Shown: positions 8,543-16,640, counted from the stretch's first letter. The stretch is DNA of 48,250 bases from Burkholderia sp. H160 (GCA_000173575.1 ABYL01000045.1:1-48250); one strand, 5' to 3'. The notes: a model not told the origin generated them from the letters alone. Program-made: numbers and translations.

Positions 8543-10081
8543 TCAATCCATCGCCGCATGCGCAACCGATGCATCAGGTGCATGGCGCGATGGCCGGATC
8601 AGCAGCAGCAGCGGAATCACCAGCAGCGTCGCCATGAACATCAGCTTGAAGTCGTTCAGATACGCGACCATCGATGCCTGCTGCGTGATCGACGCGTTCA
8701 GCGCCGCGATGTCGTAGTTCGAGCCGCCGTCGAGCATCGGCTGGATCGCCGGATTGAACGCGGTGATGTTTGCCGCGAGGTCCGCGTGCGAGATCTGCGT
8801 GTTGCGCGTCATCAGCGTCTGCACGATCGAAATGCCGATACTGCTGCCGATGTTGCGCATCAGGCTGTAGGTCGCGGTGCCGTCCGCACGCAACTCCGGC
8901 GACAGCGTCGAAAACGTCAGCGCGGACAGCGGCACGAACACGAGGCCTAACCCAAAGCCCTGGATCACGCCGGGCCACACGATGTTCGACGCCGACAGCA
9001 CGATCGTGTAATGCATCATCTGCCACAGCGCGAACGCGGAAATCAGGAAGCCGCAGAGCAGCAGCAGCCGCGCGTCGACGCGTCTGATCAACTGCCCGGC
9101 GATCAGCATCGCGACCATCGTGCCCGCGCCGCTCGGCGCGGTGACAAGGCCCGTGGCGGCGACCGGATAGCCCATCAGGTTTTGCAGCATCGGCGGCAGC
9201 AGCGCGCGCGTCGCGTACATCACCGCGCCGATCACGAAGATGAAGAACGTGCCGGTCGCGAAGTTCGGGTCCTTCAGCAACTGGTACTTGAAGAACGAAT
9301 TCTTGCCGACCGTCGCCGTGTGCACCAGAAAGAACGCGAAGCTGATCGCGGCGACGAGCGCCTCGATCACGATCTCGGTCGACGAAAACCAGTCGAGCTG
9401 CTCGCCGCGATCGAGCATCGCCTGCAACGCGCCAATCGCGAGGCCGAGCGTGACGAAACCGAACGCGTCGAATTTCACCCCGTGTTTCGGCTCGCGCTTT
9501 GGCAGGAAGTTTGTGACGCCGAACAGCGCGAACGCGCCGATCGGCACGTTGATAAAGAACACCCAGCGCCAGTTGTAGCTATCGGTAAGCCAGCCGCCGA
9601 GCGTCGGACCGAGAATCGGCCCGACCATCACGCCCATGCCCCACACGGCCATTGCCTGGCCCTGCTTTTCGCGCGGGTTGATGTCGAGCAGGATCGATTG
9701 CGACAGCGGCACCAGCGATGCGCCGAAGATCCCTTGCAGCAGGCGCGACACGACGATCTGGGGCAGCGTCCCGGAGAGTCCGCACAAAGCGGACGCCACC
9801 GTGAAGCCGCCGATCGCGACGATCAGCAGCCGCTTCACGCTAAGGCGATCCGCAAGCCAGCCAGTAAGCGGCGTGGCGATCGCGGCGGCGACGATATAGG
9901 AGGTCAGCACCCACGTGATCTCGTCCTGCGACGCGGACAGCGTGCCTTGCATATGCGGCAGCGCGACGTTGGCGATCGTGCTGTCGAGCGTCTGGATCAG
10001 CGTCGCGAGCATGATCGAGATCGTGATCATCGGCCGGTTGAGCGGCGCGGAGGTGCTCGCTGGCGTTGAGACGGAAGACAT
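8543..10081 (-). CDS. DHA2-family (EmrB/QacA-type) MFS drug exporter
   Basis: Proton-driven drug exporter of 512 residues with about 14 hydrophobic helices. Diagnostic sequences are the DHA2 motif LDSTIANVALPHM in helix 1, WVLTSYIVAAAIATPLTGWLADR (shown in part), and motif C GPILGPTLGGWL in helix 5. The start at ATG 10081 is preferred to 10357 because the upstream extension is antisense to marR and runs across the operator. There is no strong Shine-Dalgarno. The gene is divergent from a MarR regulator, and a near-perfect 28-base inverted repeat lies just upstream, so it is probably induced when MarR binds a ligand. No membrane-fusion partner is adjacent. Confidence 0.9.
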   Translation of the reverse strand: MSSVSTPASTSAPLNRPMITISIMLATLIQTLDSTIANVALPHMQGTLSASQDEITWVLTSYIVAAAIATPLTGWLADRLSVKRLLIVAIGGFTVASALCGLSGTLPQIVVSRLLQGIFGASLVPLSQSILLDINPREKQGQAMAVWGMGVMVGPILGPTLGGWLTDSYNWRWVFFINVPIGAFALFGVTNFLPKREPKHGVKFDAFGFVTLGLAIGALQAMLDRGEQLDWFSSTEIVIEALVAAISFAFFLVHTATVGKNSFFKYQLLKDPNFATGTFFIFVIGAVMYATRALLPPMLQNLMGYPVAATGLVTAPSGAGTMVAMLIAGQLIRRVDARLLLLCGFLISAFALWQMMHYTIVLSASNIVWPGVIQGFGLGLVFVPLSALTFSTLSPELRADGTATYSLMRNIGSSIGISIVQTLMTRNTQISHADLAANITAFNPAIQPMLDGGSNYDIAALNASITQQASMVAYLNDFKLMFMATLLVIPLLLLIRPSRHAPDASVAHAAMD

Positions 10082-10096
10082 GAAGGGCGGGATTGT

Positions 10097-10124
10097 CGAT
10101 ATAGTAAGCGTGCTTAGTATATCG
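10097..10124. promoter_or_regulatory. MarR-type operator upstream of the exporter gene
   Basis: Two 13-base arms, CGATATAGTAAGC (10097-10109) and GCTTAGTATATCG (10112-10124), are reverse complements with one mismatch and a 2-base centre. The element starts 16 bases before the exporter ATG and is AT-rich within GC-rich DNA, as expected for a promoter-overlapping operator. The MarR gene lies 93 bases away. Binding is inferred. Confidence 0.75.
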
Positions 10125-10204
10125 GATGGGCGGGTTTTCGCTATCGGGAGTTGCGCTGCGGTCCGAACGCATGAGCAGTCGCACTGCAAGCCGGAGTGCT
10201 TCCG

Positions 10205-10210
10205 TATAAT
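10205..10210 (+). promoter_or_regulatory. -10 box of a probable leaderless marR transcript
   Basis: A perfect TATAAT ends seven bases before the marR ATG at 10217, so transcription would begin at or next to the A of the start codon. No Shine-Dalgarno sequence lies before the ATG (CCGCGC). The -35 region is weak. Confidence 0.6.
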
Positions 10211-10216
10211 CCGCGC

Positions 10217-10660
10217 ATGAAAACCCAATTCGAAGAACGCTTCGGCTTTCTGATTTCCGACGTCGGCCGCCTCTCCGGCAAGCGTTTCGACGATCTCGCG
10301 AAGTCGTCGCTCGATCTGACGCGCGCGCAGTGTCGCGTGCTGGCCTATCTCAGCCATTTCGGCGATATCAATCAGGCGCGGCTCGCGGATTTGCTCGAGG
10401 TCGCCCCGATCTCGGCGGGCCGGCTGCTCGACCGGATGGAGGAGGGCGGCTGGATCGAGCGGGCCGCGAATCCGCAGGATCGTCGCGAGCGCCAGGTGCG
10501 CATGACGCCGAAGGCCGCACGCACGCTCGGCAAGGCGCGCAAGGTCGGCGACGAGGTCGCGCTCGAAGCGCTGGACGGCTTCAGCGAGGAAGAAGCCACG
10601 CAGCTGATCGCGTTGCTGCAGCGGGTGCGTGGCAATTTGACCCGGCTGGTGGACCGCTGA
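10217..10660 (+). CDS. MarR-family transcriptional regulator
   Basis: Winged-helix repressor of 147 residues. Visible elements are the dimerisation helices (FEERFGFLISDVGRLSGKRFD), the HTH (INQARLADLLEVAPISAGRLLDRM), the wing with the conserved DRRERQVRMTPKA, and a C-terminal helix. It most likely represses the divergent DHA2 exporter through the inverted repeat at 10097-10124. ATG 10217 is chosen because the protein aligns as a MarR from this point and a TATAAT lies immediately upstream, which excludes the TTG at 10196. The operator does not cover its own -10, so autoregulation is not obvious. Confidence 0.9.
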   Translation: MKTQFEERFGFLISDVGRLSGKRFDDLAKSSLDLTRAQCRVLAYLSHFGDINQARLADLLEVAPISAGRLLDRMEEGGWIERAANPQDRRERQVRMTPKAARTLGKARKVGDEVALEALDGFSEEEATQLIALLQRVRGNLTRLVDR

Positions 10661-10686
10661 AGCGTCGCGGTGTTGGCGCGACGCTT
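10660..10686. terminator. Hairpin between convergent marR and exported-protein genes
   Basis: AAGCGTCGCG (10660-10669) and CGCGACGCTT (10677-10686) form a perfect 10-base-pair stem with a 7-base loop. It begins in the marR stop codon. No long T run follows on either strand, so efficiency is uncertain. Confidence 0.55.
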
Positions 10687-10695
10687 CACATCACG

Positions 10696-11034
10696 TTATT
10701 TGGGTTCCGAGGCGGCCGCGGGGCCGCTCGGCGGTACCAGCTCGTAACAGCCCGACGCCGTTGACGTTTTCGCTTTTGCATCCGGCTGTTGTGGATCGAT
10801 GCATTTGAACGCGCTCTGATCGCGCTGTACGAATATCGTGTCGGTCGGGCCCGTGTTGACGACGGCGACGATCTTGTAGCCGTCCTGCAGCAACGTCGCG
10901 AGCATGGTTGAACTGGCCCGCCATTGGCTGTTGGACGGGGTCGGGGTTTGGGCTTGAGCGGTCAGGGTGGCGGTCGTGCCGGCGAGCGTGAGCGCAGCAG
11001 TGGTTGCGGCGAGCGCGACGGTGCGGAACGTCAT
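10696..11034 (-). CDS. Small exported protein of unknown function
   Basis: Hypothetical protein of 112 residues. ATG 11034 follows GAGGAGG at a distance of 8 bases and starts a signal peptide (RTVALAATTAALTLAGTTATLTA, shown in part; cleavage near AQAQ). The mature part contains SQWRASSTMLATLLQDGYKIVAV and TIFVQRDQSAFKCI, then a second Cys (GCYELVPP), so one disulfide is possible. The tail is Pro/Ala/Ser-rich. Small periplasmic proteins of this appearance are common in Burkholderia, but I know no function. Confidence 0.7.
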   Translation of the reverse strand: MTFRTVALAATTAALTLAGTTATLTAQAQTPTPSNSQWRASSTMLATLLQDGYKIVAVVNTGPTDTIFVQRDQSAFKCIDPQQPDAKAKTSTASGCYELVPPSGPAAASEPK

Positions 11035-11287
11035 CAGGGGAACCTCCTCGAAGTTGCGACGGATTGGCGATTCTGCAAGGAAGCCTGCCAGGTCCTGCAT
11101 CCCGGATGCGCGTTAGAACCTCCGCAAAAAACTGGCCAGGCCGGCTCATGCGTGGGGGCAGGCATTTCGTGCGCCGAGGCCAGTAAAAAGATCTCACCTC
11201 ATGGCGCTCTTGAAGCACTCACTGTCTAGTGCTGAGTGTATCCTACGACGGTTCGTGCCGAATTCGTCAGCAGACGGTGAGGGTTCC

Positions 11288-12454
11288 ATGGATACGACAG
11301 AGCGGACCATTAAGTGGCGCAATCTTCGGCACGTAGACAGTGTCGGAAGCGAGCCAAGGAATCCACTTCCTGCGGTCTGTGACGTATCCGTGACGAACGT
11401 TTGCAACGCCGCATGCGACTTCTGCGGCTTCTCGCGCGAGAAGAAGCTGGCCGGCCCGCGTCGCTATCTCGACCCTGATGAGTTCGCGCGTGCGCTGCCG
11501 ATCCTGCGCAGACGCCGGATTCGTTACATGACGCTGCAGGGAGGTGAACCGCTGGTTCACCCCGAGATCGCATCGCTCGTGGCGTCAACCACCAAGGCCG
11601 GCATCCAGTGCGGCGTGATCACGAACGGCTGGTTTCTCTCTCGCCACATCGAGTCACTGGCGGCGGCCGGCCTCAAGCGCCTGCTGATTTCCATCGATAG
11701 CGCGGACATGCGCGAGCACGAGCACAACCGCGGCCTGCGCGGTCTGGAGGCCCGCATCCGCGAGGGTATCGCTCAGGCGCATCAATTCGGCATCGAGGTC
11801 TGCGCATCGATTACGGTGAGCCGTCTGGTCCGTTACGAATTGCTTCCAGAGACGCTCAACCGGCTTGGCTTCGATACCGTCGTTTTTTCCTATCCAAGAC
11901 GCGAGGCGTTCGGTTCCACATCGCTTGTCTACGACGAAAAGTCGACGCTCGTCGACCTAAGCCCTGACGAACTGCTCGAAGCGTTGAGCGCAATCGGGCG
12001 CCTCAAAAAGCATTTTCGTGTGATGGACCCGAGCGCTGCGCTCGCCGAGGTCGCACGGTTCGTGCGCGGCGAACGGCAACTGATTCCCTGTATCGGCGGC
12101 AGCAAGTATTTCTATATCGACTGGAACCTCGATATCTGGCGTTGCGAGGCTTGGCCTGAGCCGATGGGCTCCGTCTTCGATCTCGACCGGCTGCCCGACA
12201 ATCGGGAGCCCTGCAATGACTGCATGATGGGGTGCTACCGGCATGCCAGTGTCCTGATGCACGGTGCCATTGCAGTGACTGACTCGGCGTACGCGCTGCG
12301 CAGGGGCGAGTTTCGCGCAGCTGTCAGTTCGTTGTTCCAGCGCGGCGTCGCGTATTCGCTATGGGCGCTTGCCGTTGAGGAGCTGCCGCGGGCGTCGCTG
12401 GCCTCGTTAGCAGGACGGACCGGCCAACGCCGTTCGGCGCCGCGAAATGAATAA
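11288..12454 (+). CDS. Radical SAM enzyme with SPASM-like C-terminal cysteines
   Basis: Radical S-adenosylmethionine enzyme of 388 residues, cytoplasmic; substrate unknown. The [4Fe-4S] motif is C39-x3-C43-x2-C46 (CNAACDFC). The SAM-contact GGEP motif is at about 85-88 (LQGGEPLVHPEI), and further barrel strands include GVITNGW and LLISIDSAD. The C-terminus has five more cysteines, C268, C286, C309, C312 and C316, with the CxxCxxxC run typical of twitch/SPASM domains that hold auxiliary clusters. The start is ATG 11288, behind GGTGAGGG. An HpnL-like protein and an amidinotransferase follow on the same strand, so it probably makes or modifies the molecule these two act on. Confidence 0.88.
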   Translation: MDTTERTIKWRNLRHVDSVGSEPRNPLPAVCDVSVTNVCNAACDFCGFSREKKLAGPRRYLDPDEFARALPILRRRRIRYMTLQGGEPLVHPEIASLVASTTKAGIQCGVITNGWFLSRHIESLAAAGLKRLLISIDSADMREHEHNRGLRGLEARIREGIAQAHQFGIEVCASITVSRLVRYELLPETLNRLGFDTVVFSYPRREAFGSTSLVYDEKSTLVDLSPDELLEALSAIGRLKKHFRVMDPSAALAEVARFVRGERQLIPCIGGSKYFYIDWNLDIWRCEAWPEPMGSVFDLDRLPDNREPCNDCMMGCYRHASVLMHGAIAVTDSAYALRRGEFRAAVSSLFQRGVAYSLWALAVEELPRASLASLAGRTGQRRSAPRNE

Positions 12455-12563
12455 GCTCGATCAATCCGCAGTTCCGCAAGAGCCATCGCCGGGCCGGATT
12501 TTCATCCACGGCCCCCGTTTGCGCGTCTGACACCAGAGCCCCGCTCCCGTTTTAGGAGCATCC

Positions 12564-13586
12564 GTGACAACTCTTTACGAAAACAGGAGCCGGAGTATCG
12601 CGATCGGTACGGTCGTCGTGACTTCCTGCGGGCTCATCGCAGCCGTTGCGCTGGTCGTCGCCAACGATGCAACGCTCGTGCTGCATGCCATAGCCCGCGT
12701 CGGCTGGGGCCTCGCCGCCATCGTGGCGATCCGCGCCGGCATCATGGGGTTGACTGGGGTAGCCTGGGGATGTCTCGTTCGCCCGCTGACGCGGCGGGGT
12801 TTCGGGCTGTTCGTGTTCCTGCGCTGGGTGCGAGAGGCGATCAACGTACTGCTACCGGTAGCGTCGTTCGGTGGTGATCTGATCGGCGCACGCTTGCTGA
12901 CCTTCTGGGGTGTGGCTGGCGGTCTTGCTGGCGCATCAATTCTCGTAGACCTGCTGATTCAGGCTTTCGCCCAGTTCCTGTTTACCGTTGCGGGGTTCGG
13001 GCTTCTCGTTGCGGACGGCCGCGCAGGCGCGATGGCACAGTGGCTGGCGACAGGTCTGCTGATCGCGGCGGCGGCGCTGGTCGGCTTCTACATCGCACAG
13101 CGCTTCCGCCTGTTCGATCTGGTCGAGCGCGGCATGCTGGCGGCTGCGCGCTGGTCGAAGGCATCATTCGGCAGCGAGATCCGGCTGCACGACAACCTCC
13201 AGCGCATCCACGCGAACAGGATGGCCATGCTGGGTGCCCTGTTCGCGCACCTGGCGGCCTGGATCCTCGGGGTCGCGGAGGTATGGATCGCGCTGACCTG
13301 CATGGGCGCCGAGCCAACCCTCGCCGAGGCGCTGGTGCTGGAAAGCATCGGCCAGGCGGTGCGCGATGCGGCCTTCCCCGTGCCTGGCGCCATCGGCGTT
13401 CAGGAGGGCGGTTTCCTGCTCCTTGGCCACATCTACGGGCTGCCGGCGGAGATGGCGCTTGCGCTGTCGCTGGTCAAGCGGGTACCCGACGTCGCGCTGG
13501 GGCTGCCGGGGCTGCTGGCCTGGCACCTCACGGAGACGCGACGCCTGCTGTTGCGCCGCCGGGAAGGGCCGGATCGGTCGACGTAA
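12564..13586 (+). CDS. HpnL-like / lysylphosphatidylglycerol synthase transmembrane-domain protein
   Basis: Integral membrane protein of 340 residues with about eight helices, of the UPF0104/LPG-synthase-TM superfamily. The stretch NVLLPVASFGGDLIGARLL corresponds to the signature loop of HpnL and related proteins, and the C-terminal half carries the conserved FPVPGAIGVQEGGFLLLG. HpnL proteins are tied to hopanoid pathways; MprF relatives flip modified lipids. The soluble aminoacyl-transferase domain of MprF is absent. It starts 109 bases after the radical SAM gene, with TTTAGGAGCATCC before ATG, and ends 59 bases before the amidinotransferase. A lipid flippase or transporter role is inferred. 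Confidence 0.8.
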   Translation: MTTLYENRSRSIAIGTVVVTSCGLIAAVALVVANDATLVLHAIARVGWGLAAIVAIRAGIMGLTGVAWGCLVRPLTRRGFGLFVFLRWVREAINVLLPVASFGGDLIGARLLTFWGVAGGLAGASILVDLLIQAFAQFLFTVAGFGLLVADGRAGAMAQWLATGLLIAAAALVGFYIAQRFRLFDLVERGMLAAARWSKASFGSEIRLHDNLQRIHANRMAMLGALFAHLAAWILGVAEVWIALTCMGAEPTLAEALVLESIGQAVRDAAFPVPGAIGVQEGGFLLLGHIYGLPAEMALALSLVKRVPDVALGLPGLLAWHLTETRRLLLRRREGPDRST

Positions 13587-13645
13587 CCGCGTCACATGTT
13601 CATTCGCAAGTTCGTTTCGCCGACCAACGGCCGACAGGATCTACG

Positions 13646-14779
13646 ATGGATATCCAGGTTAAGCCAGCTTCGACCGCTCCGCTGTCACCGGATCGGACCT
13701 CCGAAAGCAGTAAGCCAGTCAACTCGTGGAACGAGTGGGACCCGCTCGAAGAGGTCATCGTCGGACGGCTCGACGGAGCGGTCATTCCTCCATTTCACGT
13801 CACCGTCACCTTCAATGTGCCGAGCTTCACGGCCAGACTGCACCGGCTCTTTGGGGGCCGGCGCTATCCGAAGTGGATGATCCAGCGGGCGACGAAGGAA
13901 CTCGACGAGTTCGTCCGCATCCTGGAAGGGGAAGGTGTGACCGTTCGTCGGCCCGCCGTCGTCAACCATCGCGCCCGCTTCCGCACGACTTCGTGGTCCA
14001 GCCGTGGTTTCTGCGTGTCCTGTCCGCGTGACGGATACCTGGTGATCGGCGACGAAATCATCGAAACGCCGATGTGCTGGCGTTCCCGCTACTTCGAGGG
14101 CGACGCGTACCGTGCACTATTCAAGGAGTACTTTCGCAGCGGGGCCCGCTGGGTCTCGGCGCCGCGGCCGCAGTTGACCGACGAGCTATTCGATTACGAC
14201 TACCGCATCCCGGGGGCGGCGGAGCCGTTGCGCTACATCGTCACCGAGTTCGAGCCGGTGTTCGACGCCGCCGATTTCGCGCGCTGCGGCCGCGACCTGT
14301 TCGTCACCCGCTCCAACGTCACGAACCGGGCCGGCATCGAATGGCTGCGGCGCCACCTTGGCGACGGCTTTCGCATTCACGAGATCGAAACCCGTTGCCG
14401 TCAGCCGATGCACATCGATTCCAGTCTCAGTCCGTTGTGTCCGGGCAAACTTCTGGTCAACCCGGACTTTATCGACGTTGGCCGGCTTCCACCGATTCTG
14501 AAAAGCTGGGATGTCCTGGTCGCCCCACGCCCCGATCCGGTCCAGGGGTTCATGTCGAAGGTCTCGATGTGCAGTCCCTGGACCAGTATCAACACGTTGA
14601 TGCTCGACGAAAAGCGCGTGATCGTCGACGCGTCCCAGGTGTCGCTGATCAAGGCGTTCAGGAATTGGGGATTCGAGCCGATTCCGTGCGCGTTCCTTAG
14701 CTACGGGCCGTTCGGTGGCGCCTTCCATTGTGCGACCCTCGACATCCGGCGGCGCGGCGCACTGCAGTCATACTTCTGA
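13646..14779 (+). CDS. Amidinotransferase, L-arginine:glycine amidinotransferase family
   Basis: Transfers the amidino group of arginine to an amine acceptor, giving a guanidino product. The 377 residues contain the catalytic triad of the family: D207 (FDAADFARCGRD), H256 (PMHID) and nucleophile C362 (GAFHCATLD), with Asp-His and His-Cys spacings of 49 and 106, against 49 and 104 in human AGAT. The flanking VTRSNVTN, LMLDEKRVIVDA and RRRGALQSY are also typical. The acceptor could be glycine, an inosamine or another amine; the sequence does not decide. ATG 13646 follows CAGGA. It is the third gene of the radical SAM/HpnL-like row, which suggests a specialised product instead of creatine metabolism. 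Confidence 0.9.
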   Translation: MDIQVKPASTAPLSPDRTSESSKPVNSWNEWDPLEEVIVGRLDGAVIPPFHVTVTFNVPSFTARLHRLFGGRRYPKWMIQRATKELDEFVRILEGEGVTVRRPAVVNHRARFRTTSWSSRGFCVSCPRDGYLVIGDEIIETPMCWRSRYFEGDAYRALFKEYFRSGARWVSAPRPQLTDELFDYDYRIPGAAEPLRYIVTEFEPVFDAADFARCGRDLFVTRSNVTNRAGIEWLRRHLGDGFRIHEIETRCRQPMHIDSSLSPLCPGKLLVNPDFIDVGRLPPILKSWDVLVAPRPDPVQGFMSKVSMCSPWTSINTLMLDEKRVIVDASQVSLIKAFRNWGFEPIPCAFLSYGPFGGAFHCATLDIRRRGALQSYF

Positions 14780-14830
14780 GTCGAGGCTGGGCTCACCGGT
14801 CATTGACCGACCGGTTTCATGGCGACCTGA

Positions 14831-14865
14831 TTGGAAGGGGCATTCTATTTACATATATTATATGT
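14831..14865 (+). promoter_or_regulatory. Promoter and BigR-type operator of the sulfur module
   Basis: A -35 TTGGAA (14831-14836) and a -10 TATATT (14854-14859) are spaced by 17 bases. The perfect palindrome ACATATATTATATGT (14851-14865) covers the -10 box, so a bound repressor would block RNA polymerase. Further AT-rich sequence (TATATTATAA, 14871-14880) may be a second, weaker site. AT-rich palindromes are the known targets of BigR proteins, and a BigR-like gene starts just downstream. Confidence 0.72.
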
Positions 14866-14889
14866 TTTGATATATTATAAGCGTGTGAA

Positions 14890-15243
14890 TTGAGCGACCG
14901 CTCCATGGACTCATCTGATCCCATCATCGACCTTGCCACCATGCAGGCCGCCGCGACGAACGCTTGCGCGCTACTCAAGGTGCTCGCCAATCCGGACCGC
15001 CTGCTGCTGATGTGCCGCCTCTCCCAGGGAGAACTGTCCGTGGGCGATCTTGAGGATGAGCTCGAGATCCGGCAACCGACCCTATCCCAGCAGTTGGGCG
15101 TGCTTCGCGAAAACGGCCTGGTGGCCACACGGCGCGAGGGGAGGACCATCACTTATTCGGTGGCGAGTCCACAAGCGCTCGCAGTCATGGCCGTGCTTTA
15201 TCAACAGTTCTGTACCAATCCTTCAGAGGACGAATCATGCTGA
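14890..15243 (+). CDS. bigR: ArsR-family persulfide sensor, BigR/SqrR-like
   Basis: Repressor of about 117 residues with an ArsR winged helix (LLKVLANPDRLLLMCRL, SVGDLEDELEIRQPTLSQQL shown in part). With the TTG start at 14890 the two cysteines in LLMCRLSQGE and YQQFC are residues 42 and 108, the positions forming the sulfur-sensing pair in BigR of Xylella. Extra cysteines are at about 26 and 117. ATG 14905 is the alternative start. It precedes two YeeE/YedE sulfur transporters, overlapping the first by 7 bases, so it should respond to sulfide or persulfide and derepress the operon. No sulfur dioxygenase or SQR gene is in the window. Confidence 0.85.
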   Translation: MSDRSMDSSDPIIDLATMQAAATNACALLKVLANPDRLLLMCRLSQGELSVGDLEDELEIRQPTLSQQLGVLRENGLVATRREGRTITYSVASPQALAVMAVLYQQFCTNPSEDESC

Positions 15244-15671
15244 TCGACCTTGCCCATTTCACACCCGGTCTCTCCTTGACCGGCGGGCTCATCATCGGCC
15301 TGGCGGCCGCCGTACTCGTGCTGTTCAATGGTCGCATCGCCGGCATCAGTGGAGTCCTCGGCGGCCTGTTGAGCCTGCCGCGCAACGACATCGGCTGGCG
15401 CTTCGCCTTCGTCGCAGGGCTCATCATCGCTCCTGTCATTGCGGGCCTGCTCGGCAAGCCGGCAATTGCGGATATCGAGGCGAGCTGGGGCGTCGTCGTG
15501 GCTGCAGGCTTCCTGGTGGGGCTCGGCACCCGCTTTGCCAGCGGCTGCACCAGTGGCCATGGCGTGTGCGGCCTTTCGCGCGGCTCCGTCCGTTCGCTCG
15601 TCGCCACACTGACCTTCATGGCGGCGGGATTTTTGACTGTTTTCGTGCAACGGCACCTGATTGGAGGCTGA
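15237..15671 (+). CDS. YeeE/YedE-family sulfur transporter, first half (PmpA-like)
   Basis: Inner-membrane protein of 144 residues with about four helices. It contains the family hallmarks NGRIAGISGVLGGLL and GTRFASGCTSGHGVCGLSRGS (shown in part), whose cysteines in the SGCTSGHG loop hold thiosulfate or sulfide in YeeE. Half-size proteins usually occur as pairs (PmpA/PmpB). The start codon overlaps the end of the BigR-like gene and the partner begins two bases after the stop, so this is one operon. It probably moves sulfur compounds inward under sulfide stress. Because the partner is frameshifted, whether it works alone is open. Confidence 0.87.
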   Translation: MLIDLAHFTPGLSLTGGLIIGLAAAVLVLFNGRIAGISGVLGGLLSLPRNDIGWRFAFVAGLIIAPVIAGLLGKPAIADIEASWGVVVAAGFLVGLGTRFASGCTSGHGVCGLSRGSVRSLVATLTFMAAGFLTVFVQRHLIGG

Positions 15672-15672
15672 C

Positions 15673-16103
15673 ATGGCAATCCTCATAGCACTGCTTTCGG
15701 GCCTGATTTTCGGCGTTGGCCTGATGGTCTCCGGTATGAGCAACCCGGCCAAGGTGCAGGGCTTCCTTGATATCGCCGGTCGTTGGGACCCCTCGCTCGC
15801 GTTCGTGATGGTCGGCGCCATCGTCGTGGCTTCGCTCGCGTTCTTCGTCGCGAGACGCCGCAAGCGCTCGTTGCTAGGCTTGCCCGTGCAGCTTCCGGCA
15901 AGCACGGCGATTACGCCGAGGCTTGTCCTCGGCAGCGCTGCATTCGGTATCGGCTGGGGCCTGGCGGGCTTCTGTCCAGGGCCCGCGCTGGTCGCCCTCG
16001 GTGCGGGCTACCGAAGGCCATTGGATTCGTGGCAGCCATGGTGGCGGGTATGGTCGTCTTCGAACTCGTCGAACGGACCAGATCGGGTATGCAGCGGGCG
16101 TGA
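15673..16103 (+). pseudogene. YeeE/YedE sulfur transporter, second half (PmpB-like), frameshifted
   Basis: The reading frame from ATG 15673 follows the family closely (GLMVSGMSNPAKVQGFLDI, GIGWGLAGFCPGPALVALG) up to the GAGY motif near 16010. There the sequence reads TACCGAAG where TACCCGAAG would give the expected YPKAIGF. After a one-base loss at 16011-16012 the family sequence continues in another frame (PKAIGFVAAMVAGMVVFELV) to a TGA at 16101-16103. With one C restored the protein would be 143 residues. Unrepaired, translation runs to 16224 with an unrelated tail and overlaps the convergent gene. Either a real pseudogene or a sequencing error. Confidence 0.85.
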
Positions 16104-16196
16104 GCGAGGGACATGGCGACGGGCCCCTGCGCTACACCTCGCGGGTCACGAGCTTGGTCGGCGTACGAGCATCGTTAGCCGCCTGAACGGGCTGGA

Positions 16197-16490
16197 TTAC
16201 TGCTCGTCGTCATCCCCATGGTGATGCTTGTACCACCCACGGTGACGACCGTTGTCGTGCCATCGGTGCTCGTCGTCGTCGTAACCGTCGTGATAGCCGT
16301 ATCCGTAGCCATAAACTGGCGCCGGGGCGTAGACCACCGGAGGCGGCGCCTCGTACACGACCGGGGCTGGTGGGACATACACGGGTCCAGGAACGCCCAG
16401 ATAAATGCCGATGTCCGCGTGAGCGAAAGCCGCGCTAGAAGCACAGGCAGCGGAAAATCCCACCGCGAGAAAAAGGGTAGTGCGCTTCAT
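16197..16490 (-). CDS. Exported Pro/Tyr/His-rich small protein
   Basis: Protein of 97 residues from ATG 16490, with AGGAGA just upstream and a clear signal peptide (LFLAVGFSAACASSAAFA, then HADIG). The mature part has a proline/valine run of PxPV type (VPGPVYVPPAPVVYEAPPP), a GYGYGYHDGY stretch, and a His/Asp-rich end (HHHGDDDEQ). Such sequences are unstructured and could bind metal ions; function unknown. It converges on the frameshifted transporter and its likely run-on frame. Confidence 0.75.
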   Translation of the reverse strand: MKRTTLFLAVGFSAACASSAAFAHADIGIYLGVPGPVYVPPAPVVYEAPPPVVYAPAPVYGYGYGYHDGYDDDEHRWHDNGRHRGWYKHHHGDDDEQ

Positions 16491-16640
16491 GGAATTCTCC
16501 TGTCCTGCCCGGTTCTGGCGGGTGCCAGACAACATCGAACGACGCTGATTTTGGGGCTGCCAAGCCACGGAAGATACAGTCGGATTGTCAATTCTGTAAC
16601 CGGCGGTAAGCGTATAGGTCCCGCCTCTTTCGGAGACTGA

